Assembly (NCBI GenBank): GCA_029063085.1
Contig: JAIDOW010000042.1
Span: 1 to 42,475 of the forward strand
Direction: 5' to 3'
From: Lachnospiraceae bacterium
Lineage (GTDB): Bacteria > Bacillota > Clostridia > Lachnospirales > Lachnospiraceae
Length of the DNA stretch: 42,475 bases
The translations under genes and the position numbers were made by a program. Numbering within the stretch: position 1 is the stretch's first letter; the number at the start of each line of letters is the position of its first letter. Positions 1-5,708 of this stretch are shown piece by piece. The notes below the pieces were generated by a model. That model was not told the origin of the DNA, did not search any database, and was given only the letters and a program-made list of their open reading frames with translations.

Positions 1-129
1 AAGAGTTTAGTACCGCTATGTGTGCGAAGGAGCGAAAGCGGGGACGAACGAGAACAGCAAGTATTTCCCCACAGCGAGCCCCACCAGCCCCTCATGTTGA
101 AAGCGTCCTCTAGCACGATAAACAAGAAT

Positions 130-549
130 TTATCGGAAATTCACCTGTACGTCGTAGAGTTCGCATTTGACGGCTATCCACGGATATGCCACCATGTTGT
201 CCTCTAACGTGGTGGAATCTACTGAAGTCATATCTGTATCTACAAAGATTGCATTTTCAGTAAGGTAAAGCTCTGTCATCACTACATTTAAATCGGTACG
301 ATCCTGGGCACCATAGCCCACTACAATATATAGATAGTCCTTAGTACGGTAGGTCAGCTTAAATGGCTCTTTTTTCTTTTCATGAATCAGTTCTACCAGT
401 TCTTTCGGCAGTTTACTTTCATCACAAACCGTATAATCCAGATCTTTTACCTTTTTCTCCTTTGTCTCTTCCAACTTACATCCAGTAAGTGCCGCAAGAA
501 TAAAAATTCCTGCCATCACAAGAATAAAAATACGCTTTGTCCTTTTCAT
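130..549 (-). CDS. PrcB-like lipoprotein
   Basis: Predicted lipoprotein of 139 residues. Residues 1-23 form a basic, hydrophobic signal peptide ending in a lipobox (LTGC, lipidated Cys24), so the mature protein should sit on the outer face of the membrane. The C-terminal half, with a VVGYGAQ motif, an ELYLTENAIFVDT strand pair and a final YPWIAVK strand, resembles the PrcB C-terminal domain found in secreted protease-complex subunits. The start has a GGGGAGG ribosome site about 11 bases upstream. No partner protease lies next to it in the window, so its role in a protease complex is unproven. The downstream side (positions 1-129) holds no gene I can support. Confidence 0.75.
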   Translation of the reverse strand: MKRTKRIFILVMAGIFILAALTGCKLEETKEKKVKDLDYTVCDESKLPKELVELIHEKKKEPFKLTYRTKDYLYIVVGYGAQDRTDLNVVMTELYLTENAIFVDTDMTSVDSTTLEDNMVAYPWIAVKCELYDVQVNFR

Positions 550-588
550 CCTTAAGCCAGCCTCCCCGTATGAACTGTTACGAATTTT

Positions 589-616
589 ATTCTATATATA
601 TTGTAATTCCTGAAAA
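589..616 (-). promoter_or_regulatory. Candidate sigma-A promoter of the PrcB-like gene
   Basis: On the minus strand TTTTCA (616-611) and TAGAAT (594-589) are separated by 16 bases, about 40 bases upstream of the lipoprotein start. The -10 matches 5 of 6 consensus bases and the -35 matches 4 of 6. The surroundings are AT-rich, so chance is possible. Confidence 0.35.
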
Positions 617-685
617 TATATTCACATGAGAATGGTAAATTCGTATGCATTGCAGGAATCATTTTCTGATTTATAAAGCAGTTCT

Positions 686-730
686 GAAAAAAGAAGAAAT
701 GCAGCCCCCACTACGCTGAGACTGCATTTC
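686..730 (-). terminator. Intrinsic terminator after the SleB-type hydrolase
   Basis: On the minus strand a 9-bp perfect stem (GAAATGCAG, 730-722, with CTGCATTTC, 704-696) extends inward by about four more pairs including G-U pairs. It is followed by TTCTTTTTTC. It lies directly downstream of the hydrolase stop at 748 and should end that transcript before the lipoprotein gene. Confidence 0.8.
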
Positions 731-747
731 CACACACATTTATTCAA

Positions 748-1266
748 TTATTTAAACTGATGCGCTCCTAATGAATATTTTGCATTCGGAATATATCTTG
801 AGAAAAATAAATATTTCTTCATTTGTTTTTTCTTGCCTTTTACCTTAACTGTTGTCGAGCCCTCCAATGCCTGTTTGGCTGCTTTCATACAACTTTTCAT
901 CGTTCCTTTTATCTTACCAGATTTCTTTTGTTCATCATAAATTCCTAATGCTTTGTTCAGACTGCCGTTTCTCACAGGAGAAAACTGACCTTTCTGGTAA
1001 ATCACTTCCTTGATACTGTCAGGGAATTTGCTACTCTTCACACGGTTCATTACAACAATTCCGACTGCTTTTTTTCCTGCGAAGCTCTCACCTCTTGCCT
1101 CACAATAAATAATGGTGGTCATATAACGAAGTTCGCTTTGCGTATAGCTGTTTTTCTTCTTATCCTTCGTAGTAGCTTTGGTTGTAGCTGCTTCACAAGA
1201 TAAACTAAACATTAAGCAAAGTGCAAATCCGGCTACAATTACGGTTACTAATTTTTTCAAATTCAT
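748..1266 (-). CDS. Secreted SleB/CwlJ-type cell wall hydrolase
   Basis: Peptidoglycan hydrolase of the Hydrolase_2 (SleB/CwlJ) family, 172 residues. Residues 1-26 are a signal peptide ending in SCEA; a Thr/Lys-rich linker follows to about residue 40. The catalytic domain begins with RYMTTIIYCEARGE, where Glu56 matches the family's catalytic glutamate, then AGKKAVGIVVMNRV and the GQFSPVRNGSL motif. Family members are lytic transglycosylases acting on the cell wall or spore cortex. With no LysM or other binding domain and with WalR-like boxes near its promoter, a role in vegetative wall turnover is as likely as germination. The gene is monocistronic, with its own promoter and terminator. The Shine-Dalgarno lies unusually far (about 31 bases) from the ATG, with a hairpin between. 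Confidence 0.85.
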   Translation of the reverse strand: MNLKKLVTVIVAGFALCLMFSLSCEAATTKATTKDKKKNSYTQSELRYMTTIIYCEARGESFAGKKAVGIVVMNRVKSSKFPDSIKEVIYQKGQFSPVRNGSLNKALGIYDEQKKSGKIKGTMKSCMKAAKQALEGSTTVKVKGKKKQMKKYLFFSRYIPNAKYSLGAHQFK

Positions 1267-1274
1267 AATTTTTC

Positions 1275-1301
1275 AGGATCATGATATAGATCCTATACTC
1301 C
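1275..1301 (-). promoter_or_regulatory. Hairpin spacer between Shine-Dalgarno and start codon
   Basis: On the minus strand GGAG (1301-1298) is followed by TAT and a 6-bp perfect stem AGGATC/GATCCT (1294-1289 with 1280-1275) with an 8-base loop; the ATG is at 1266. The linear gap of 31 bases is too long for normal initiation, but folding of the 20-base hairpin leaves an effective spacing of about 11. This is a candidate translational control element. Confidence 0.45.
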
Positions 1302-1425
1302 TTTTCTTTTACTCCTGCGGGCAATAAACCAATCTGACATACTTGCACGAATGTTGATCGACATCCCCGAGGGGCATTAACTTGTTACAAAATTATTTAA
1401 AGCAAAATATGTTTCGAAATCATTT

Positions 1426-1472
1426 TGTAACAATTCTGTAACAATTATTGCACAACTTTCTCATTATGTCAA
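1426..1472 (-). promoter_or_regulatory. Sigma-A promoter with overlapping WalR-like box
   Basis: On the minus strand TTGACA (1472-1467), a 17-base spacer and AATAAT (1449-1444) form a near-consensus sigma-A promoter for the hydrolase gene, with transcription starting near 1437 and a leader of about 170 bases. On the plus strand TGTAAC, 5 bases, TGTAAC (1426-1442) exactly fits the published WalR direct-repeat consensus (TGTWAH, N5, TGTWAH). It overlaps the start site, a position expected for repression. WalR is known to control cell wall hydrolase genes. Confidence 0.6.
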
Positions 1473-1564
1473 CCCATATTTTGAAGTTATGTAAACCTAG
1501 TGCTGTATTTCTTAAGATTTTCTGCAAATTCTTACAATTTTCTGACTTGTTTTTTGTCTAAAAT

Positions 1565-1581
1565 ATTACAAATTTGTTACA
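1565..1581 (-). promoter_or_regulatory. Second WalR-like direct repeat
   Basis: On the minus strand TGTAAC (1581-1576), 5 bases, TGTAAT (1570-1565) again fits TGTWAH-N5-TGTWAH. It lies about 93 bases upstream of the hydrolase -35 box. The 1267-1821 intergenic region is very AT-rich and carries further single TGTAA half-sites, so one of the two matches could be chance. The rest of this 555-base stretch holds the hydrolase leader (1267-1437), the small reading frame at 1634-1726 and the promoter at 1718-1746. Confidence 0.4.
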
Positions 1582-1633
1582 ATTTGGCATAAGGTTTTTT
1601 CTAATTTTTTACAATAATAAGGTCTTTAGATGA

Positions 1634-1726
1634 ATGGGAACAGAAATAGCGGCTACAGATAGCTTTGTCGATGATGCAAATGGAAAACCGTCAGCCGGTA
1701 AAAAACTCGGAAAGAACTTGAAATAA
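1634..1726 (+). CDS. Possible 30-residue peptide or gene remnant
   Basis: An ATG-to-TAA frame encoding 30 residues, charged and glycine/lysine-rich at the end (GKKLGKNLK). Only a weak AAGG lies about 11 bases upstream. The codon use looks coding-like (more GC than the surrounding AT-rich spacer), which suggests either a small peptide or the tail of a decayed gene. The last codons overlap the -35 box of the next gene. I do not recognise it. Confidence 0.2.
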   Translation: MGTEIAATDSFVDDANGKPSAGKKLGKNLK

Positions 1727-1746
1727 GTGGCAAAAAAAGATAGAAT
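1718..1746 (+). promoter_or_regulatory. Sigma-A promoter of the phosphoribosyltransferase-like gene
   Basis: TTGAAA (1718-1723), exactly 17 bases, then TAGAAT (1741-1746). Both hexamers match 5 of 6 consensus bases. The predicted start is near 1753, giving a leader of about 70 bases before the ATG at 1822, which is preceded by AAAGGAGG. Confidence 0.6.
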
Positions 1747-1821
1747 AATATTAGTTCTGTATTTTTATTTATAGAAATGCGTAATGTAAAACAGATTATT
1801 AGAATTTAAAGGAGGACTATT

Positions 1822-2469
1822 ATGAAATTTAAACATCCGGTTATGAAGATTCATTCACATTATAACAACAACATTACAATCAATGTTATTCCGGGACATT
1901 TTGCAACAAACCATTCCCACATTACACATTACATTGATATGACCACACTAAAGACTCGTCAGAGCATGGCAAGAGCGGCTGCCAAATCTATTGCCGGTGA
2001 ATATGTTGCCACTACCGTTATAGACACTATCGTATGTATGGACGGTACGGAAGTAATTGGTTCCTATCTCGCAGAAGAGTTAAATAACTGCGGCATCATG
2101 TCCATGAACCAGCATAAGGCGATCTATGTAGTTACCCCGGAATTTAATTCTACAGGACAGATGATCTTCAGAGATAATCTCCAGCCTATGATCAAGGGGA
2201 AACATATATTGTTCCTGTTAGCTTCTGCTACAACCGGACGTACCATTGAGCGAAGCCTGGAGTGTATCTCCTATTATGGCGGTATCGTAGCAGGCATTTC
2301 TGCTATGTTCTCTGCCAATGAAGTAATTGCAGGACAGCCCATTCATACTTTATTTAAAATATCTGATATCCCGGAATATATGACATACCCCCACAATCAA
2401 TGTCCGTTCTGCCAGGCCGGACAAAAAATAGAAGCAATCGTAAACAGTTACGGATATTCCAGACTTTAA
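1822..2469 (+). CDS. Orotate phosphoribosyltransferase-like protein with CxxC tail
   Basis: A 215-residue type I phosphoribosyltransferase-fold protein, similar to proteins annotated as orotate phosphoribosyltransferase in Clostridia. The segment at 129-154 (ILFLLASATTGRT...) occupies the place of the PRPP loop. Canonical enzymes have two acidic residues before the TTG; here they are Leu and Ala, so PRPP binding may be altered or lost. The C-terminus carries CPFC (194-197), a possible half metal site. Strong AAAGGAGG ribosome site, its own promoter and terminator, and it is the only supported full-length plus-strand gene in the window. No pyrimidine genes are nearby, so neither a catalytic nor a regulatory role can be decided from context. 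Confidence 0.65.
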   Translation: MKFKHPVMKIHSHYNNNITINVIPGHFATNHSHITHYIDMTTLKTRQSMARAAAKSIAGEYVATTVIDTIVCMDGTEVIGSYLAEELNNCGIMSMNQHKAIYVVTPEFNSTGQMIFRDNLQPMIKGKHILFLLASATTGRTIERSLECISYYGGIVAGISAMFSANEVIAGQPIHTLFKISDIPEYMTYPHNQCPFCQAGQKIEAIVNSYGYSRL

Positions 2470-2482
2470 GAATGACTGAAAA

Positions 2483-2525
2483 CGGGCTGTCGCAAGATTT
2501 TTCTTCTTGCAACAGCCCGCTTTTT
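2483..2525. terminator. Bidirectional intrinsic terminator
   Basis: Long hairpin with arms beginning CGGGCTGT (2483) and ending ACAGCCCG (2519), one internal mismatch, followed on the plus strand by C then TTTTT (2521-2525). On the minus strand the stem ends in GCCCG followed by TTTT. It serves the plus-strand gene ending at 2469 and the convergent small minus-strand gene ending at 2527. Confidence 0.85.
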
Positions 2526-2526
2526 G

Positions 2527-2634
2527 TTACACGTACATCATCCAGTTAAATATCTCTCTGAAAAATATCACTATAGATATAAAACTGATTAAATATACAC
2601 ACGCGTCTCCAATAATCTGCTTCATTCGTTTCAT
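2527..2634 (-). CDS. Small hydrophobic membrane protein (35 residues)
   Basis: An ATG-to-TAA frame of 35 residues. A basic start (MKRMKQ) is followed by a hydrophobic helix (VYLISFISIVIFF, about 13-25), then an acidic/aromatic end (REIFNWMMYV). Such small single-helix proteins often act on membrane enzymes or at membrane surfaces. AAAGGGTGG lies about 7 bases before the ATG, a good ribosome site, and the stop is followed directly by the bidirectional terminator, which favours a real gene over chance. No homologue comes to mind. The reverse-strand frame here starts inside the terminator hairpin and is less likely. Confidence 0.5.
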   Translation of the reverse strand: MKRMKQIIGDACVYLISFISIVIFFREIFNWMMYV

Positions 2635-2688
2635 AATGTCCACCCTTTCCTATCCTTCGCTAAATACATTACTGTGTACACTTACCGG

Positions 2689-2717
2689 TTGACACAGAAC
2701 CTGACAATACTTATTAT
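2689..2717 (+). promoter_or_regulatory. Near-consensus plus-strand promoter with no gene downstream
   Basis: TTGACA (2689-2694), 17 bases, TATTAT (2712-2717), one of the best sigma-A matches in the window. It points at 2725-2835, which holds no plus-strand frame, and then runs antisense into the ywmB-like gene. A 6-bp inverted repeat (GTTGAC 2688-2693, GTCAAC 2725-2730) brackets it and could be an operator. It may drive a small or antisense RNA. Confidence 0.4.
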
Positions 2718-2835
2718 GCCGGGCGTCAACTTTGTATCTATAGACTAGCATGTACCCTTGCCAAACCATGTCACATTACAAAACTTTTTTTAAAATTTTT
2801 TCTGGTTTCTTTTACATATTTCCGGTTAAAAAAAT

Positions 2836-3642
2836 CTAATACGACGAATTCACCATCGGAAGTCCGATTTTTATATAGGTTTTGTCCTCTTTTTCATCAT
2901 AAAACATAACAATCTGGATATTTACTTTTTTATCCTTTAAAGTAATGTAATTATCCTCTGATTTGGTATATCCATATACGGTAAAAATATCATTTTCCAT
3001 AATGGAATCCACTTTTTTTGCTTTCATGATTTCAAAAATATCTTCCATGATTCTTCCCTTCTCCCCTGTCATGCAGTTTCCTTTTTCTTCAGCCAGTATT
3101 TCCAGACTGACCTGTCCATCTATGCCGATTTCTTCATATGTCCGCTTTACTTTATGATACAGGGACACTGCCTGCTTTGCTTTTTCCTTTGCCCTGATCT
3201 CCACCAGAATATATTGTTCCGGTGAGGCTCCTTCTTTTATCATACTGACAATCTGCAATGTCGTTGTGGCATGTTTTCCCTCTTTTGTCAATATCATTTT
3301 TTCATAATCATTTCCATTCCCTGTCGTAAAATCGTATCCGTCTGTTATTCCTAATTTATATGCCAGATTTTCCAGCATTTTCTTCCTTGTCTTTTCCGAT
3401 ATCTCCATTGTTCCAAAATATCCGCACCCATTTACAATCTCCTCAATAATGCTGTCCTCTACCACAGAAAATGCCGTTACTGCCTGGGATGTATTGTCAA
3501 ATGTCTGCTGATAATTTACATAAATCTGTATCGCCACGATACTCCATACCACGATTAAAAAGCTGATTTTTACTTTTCTGGTCACAAAAAATGCCCCCAA
3601 TCCTTTTTTTATAGGATTGACGGCATTTCTATATTTATTCAT
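2836..3642 (-). CDS. YwmB-family protein
   Basis: A 268-residue protein with one N-terminal transmembrane segment (about 27-43, ISFLIVVWSIVAIQIYV) and an outer domain matching the YwmB family, whose fold resembles TATA-binding protein. Typical features are the NGCGYFGTMEISEKTRKKMLENLAYKLGI stretch near 72-98 (a charged helix after a short GYFGT strand) and a later GEKGRIMEDIFEIMKAKKVD helix. YwmB lies near cell-envelope genes in Bacillus but has no established biochemical role. It is the last gene of the sppA-RDD-ywmB operon, 12 bases after the RDD gene. No clear terminator follows it. Confidence 0.7.
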   Translation of the reverse strand: MNKYRNAVNPIKKGLGAFFVTRKVKISFLIVVWSIVAIQIYVNYQQTFDNTSQAVTAFSVVEDSIIEEIVNGCGYFGTMEISEKTRKKMLENLAYKLGITDGYDFTTGNGNDYEKMILTKEGKHATTTLQIVSMIKEGASPEQYILVEIRAKEKAKQAVSLYHKVKRTYEEIGIDGQVSLEILAEEKGNCMTGEKGRIMEDIFEIMKAKKVDSIMENDIFTVYGYTKSEDNYITLKDKKVNIQIVMFYDEKEDKTYIKIGLPMVNSSY

Positions 3643-3654
3643 ATTTTACGGGAT

Positions 3655-4416
3655 TCATTTCTTATTTATATTAAGGACAGAACTGTCCGGATTCATATTG
3701 TCATAGGAATGCTCCATTTTCGGAGTCTCTTCGGGACAATCCGGTTCACCCGTCGGAAGCACACGCTCCGGCACATCCTCTTTTCCTGTATAGCCTGTTT
3801 CCTCTGTCACAAAAGTATGCTCTGCCGTTGGCACCGGATGGCTTTCTTCCATCAAAAAAGCGGAAACAGCTGGTGAAGACTGGGACGAACTCCCTGAATT
3901 TGGCGGAACCGTCCCTCCACCAACAGTTCCCACTCCGGCTGCTGCCAGAGGCCTTTGTGGTGACACAGCTGCCATATTCCTGTAAACCACATAAGTATCA
4001 CAAAGCATATCATGAAATCCCTGTTTCTCTCCCTGCACAAGAACTGCCAGATAACCAATACATAGCAGGGAAGACAAAAATCTTCCGACAGTTTCCCGAT
4101 ACAAAATATTTAAAAAAGTCCATTCCCCATTTTTTGTCACTACTTCCAGACGAAACAGCAATTTCCCCGGTGTAGAGTGTGAAAAATAGGTCAGCAGGAC
4201 AAAATATGCAGCAATCCCTGCATAACTGAATACATCCAAAAAAGAATATCTAAAGATAAAATCAGCCTTCAAAAAACCCACTCCGTACATTGATGCCATA
4301 GAAAACGGAAGCTTAACAATTCCAACTATAATGGCGGCCAGCAGACTGTCTACCGCAAATGCTGCCAATCTCACAAAAAAACCTGCGTAGGCTTTATTCT
4401 CCAAATGGTTCTGCAT
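3655..4416 (-). CDS. RDD-family membrane protein
   Basis: A 253-residue protein whose first 150 residues carry an RDD domain: AGFFVRLAAFAVDSLLA (first helix with the R-x-x-A-x-x-x-D pattern), a second helix near 54-75 ending before the SHSTPGKLLF loop, and a third near 110-126. The C-terminal 100 residues are proline-, serine- and glutamate-rich low-complexity sequence with little predicted structure. RDD proteins are small membrane proteins; some are ion antiporters, most have no known role. The start codon overlaps the end of sppA by 23 bases, implying translational coupling. Confidence 0.75.
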   Translation of the reverse strand: MQNHLENKAYAGFFVRLAAFAVDSLLAAIIVGIVKLPFSMASMYGVGFLKADFIFRYSFLDVFSYAGIAAYFVLLTYFSHSTPGKLLFRLEVVTKNGEWTFLNILYRETVGRFLSSLLCIGYLAVLVQGEKQGFHDMLCDTYVVYRNMAAVSPQRPLAAAGVGTVGGGTVPPNSGSSSQSSPAVSAFLMEESHPVPTAEHTFVTEETGYTGKEDVPERVLPTGEPDCPEETPKMEHSYDNMNPDSSVLNINKK

Positions 4417-5428
4417 AATACATCGGCACCCCGCTTCCTAACTGGTTCATTAAATCAACAAGCACCTCTGATTCCGACTTCTCCTTGACAGAAGAAAGGG
4501 AACCAAAAATTCCAGATAAATATCCCCCGGATTGTCTTGGCTGGTAAAAATTTACTACCCCGCTTTTTTCTTTTACATAATCGTTAAATTCTTCTTCCGT
4601 CTTAATTCCGTCAATCAAGCCATTTTCCATGGCCTGCTTTGCCGTATAAATACGTCCATCCGCCAGCTTCTTCACTTCTTCAACAGACATATTCCTGCCC
4701 TTTGCAACAATATCTACAAACTGTTCATAATATTCATCCACAATAGCCTGATAAATGGCTCTCTGCTCACTTGTCATCGACTTGCCACCACTTCCCATAT
4801 CTTTATTCTTAGCGGAAACGATATTATCCTCCTTAATTCCCAGCTTCTCATAAAGTCCTGACATATCATAATTGGAAATGATCACACCAATGGAGCCTGT
4901 AGTAGTAATCCGGTTTGCGTACTGTTCATCTGCGGTGGATGCAAGGTACACACCCCCGGAACAGCAGGTACTCTCCATATATGCCCAGACAGGACGCCCT
5001 GTCTGCTCCTTATACTCCATAATCTTCAGATAAAGTTCATCCGCTTCATATACATTTCCGCCCGGAGTATCCAGCCGTAAAATAATTCCCTTATTACTGT
5101 CGTTGTGCATCAGCTTATCCACATACTCCATCAACAGATCATGATTATAGCCAATAGTCGTTCCATAAATGCTGGATGTATTAGCAGATGCCTGAATCGT
5201 TCCCTTTATCGGCAAAACTGCTATAAAATCCTGTGCTGTCGGCATATCTGCCAAAGCTGCATGATTACTGCCATAAAGTTCCTCCATAAAACTGCTAAAG
5301 CCCGTACTCTGCGTCTCTTCCTTAGATAACAATTTCGAAGACAATGTATTGGTTACTACACTGATAATCCCCACCACTGTAAAGATAATGGCGGCAATAA
5401 TCAGCCCTGTTGTCTGTTTCTTACTCAT
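4394..5428 (-). CDS. sppA: Signal peptide peptidase SppA
   Basis: Membrane serine protease that degrades cleaved signal peptides. Residues 7-29 form an N-terminal anchor; the rest is a single S49-type domain. The nucleophile Ser157 lies in CCSGGVY and the general base Lys209 in NKDMGS. The 52-residue gap equals that of Bacillus subtilis SppA (Ser147/Lys199). RLDTPGGNVYEAD (118-130) is the conserved substrate-loop motif. I chose the ATG at 5428 because AGAGGAG lies 6-8 bases upstream; an in-frame ATG 17 codons earlier has no ribosome site and lies inside a stem-loop. Length (344) fits the short single-domain Gram-positive form. First gene of an operon with RDD and YwmB proteins. Confidence 0.9.
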   Translation of the reverse strand: MSKKQTTGLIIAAIIFTVVGIISVVTNTLSSKLLSKEETQSTGFSSFMEELYGSNHAALADMPTAQDFIAVLPIKGTIQASANTSSIYGTTIGYNHDLLMEYVDKLMHNDSNKGIILRLDTPGGNVYEADELYLKIMEYKEQTGRPVWAYMESTCCSGGVYLASTADEQYANRITTTGSIGVIISNYDMSGLYEKLGIKEDNIVSAKNKDMGSGGKSMTSEQRAIYQAIVDEYYEQFVDIVAKGRNMSVEEVKKLADGRIYTAKQAMENGLIDGIKTEEEFNDYVKEKSGVVNFYQPRQSGGYLSGIFGSLSSVKEKSESEVLVDLMNQLGSGVPMYYAEPFGE

Positions 5429-5452
5429 ATCGTTCTCCTCTTTTCTATATCG

Positions 5453-5506
5453 GGTAATAACAGAACCATAATTTGACAACTTATGGTTTTGAATTTTGCT
5501 ATTACC
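5453..5506 (-). promoter_or_regulatory. Nested stem-loop in the sppA leader
   Basis: Two nested inverted repeats: an outer 9-bp stem (GGTAATAAC 5453-5461 with GCTATTACC 5498-5506, one G-U pair in RNA) and an inner perfect 7-bp stem (ACCATAA 5465-5471 with TTATGGT 5481-5487). It sits between the sppA promoter and ribosome site. On the plus strand it is followed by TTTTT, so it could also stop antisense transcription. Confidence 0.45.
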
Positions 5507-5526
5507 TTTTTCTCTTTATAAATTTA

Positions 5527-5555
5527 AGTATATTATAGATTGTAGTATGTTACAA
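5527..5555 (-). promoter_or_regulatory. Sigma-A promoter of the sppA operon
   Basis: On the minus strand TTGTAA (5555-5550), 17 bases, TATACT (5532-5527). The -35 matches 4 of 6 and the -10 5 of 6 consensus bases. The predicted transcript starts about 90 bases before the sppA ATG and includes the nested stem-loop. Confidence 0.55.
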
Positions 5556-5582
5556 TCATTAAATTCATTTTTCTATATATAA

Positions 5583-5616
5583 AACCGGAGAAAGCTGCTA
5601 AACAGCCCCTCCGGTT
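5583..5616 (-). terminator. Intrinsic terminator after the carboxyltransferase
   Basis: On the minus strand AACCGGAG (5616-5609) pairs with CTCCGGTT (5590-5583), with an additional inner GGGCTG/CAGCTT stem, followed by TTTATATA. It lies about 90 bases beyond the stop at 5709 and separates this transcript from the sppA operon. Confidence 0.75.
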
Positions 5617-5708
5617 CTTAGTTCTTTAATAGTCAAACTTTCACTGCAAGCAGCAGGATTGCTGACCCTTATGGGAATCTGCACTATAGTATATGCAGAA
5701 ACCTTCAT

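Noticed and set aside
22-207. Plus-strand 61-codon frame at the window start
   Set aside because: Its second half is antisense to the PrcB-like lipoprotein, it lacks a ribosome site and its composition follows the GC-rich patch.
1267-1437. Known riboswitch (c-di-GMP-I/II, ydaO/c-di-AMP) before the cell wall hydrolase
   Set aside because: The leader is long and partly GC-rich, and c-di-AMP switches often precede such genes, but I could not match the conserved core of any class that I know. It is reported only as a structured leader.
2507-2692. Plus-strand 61-codon frame
   Set aside because: It begins inside the terminator hairpin, has no ribosome site and lies opposite the better supported 35-residue gene.
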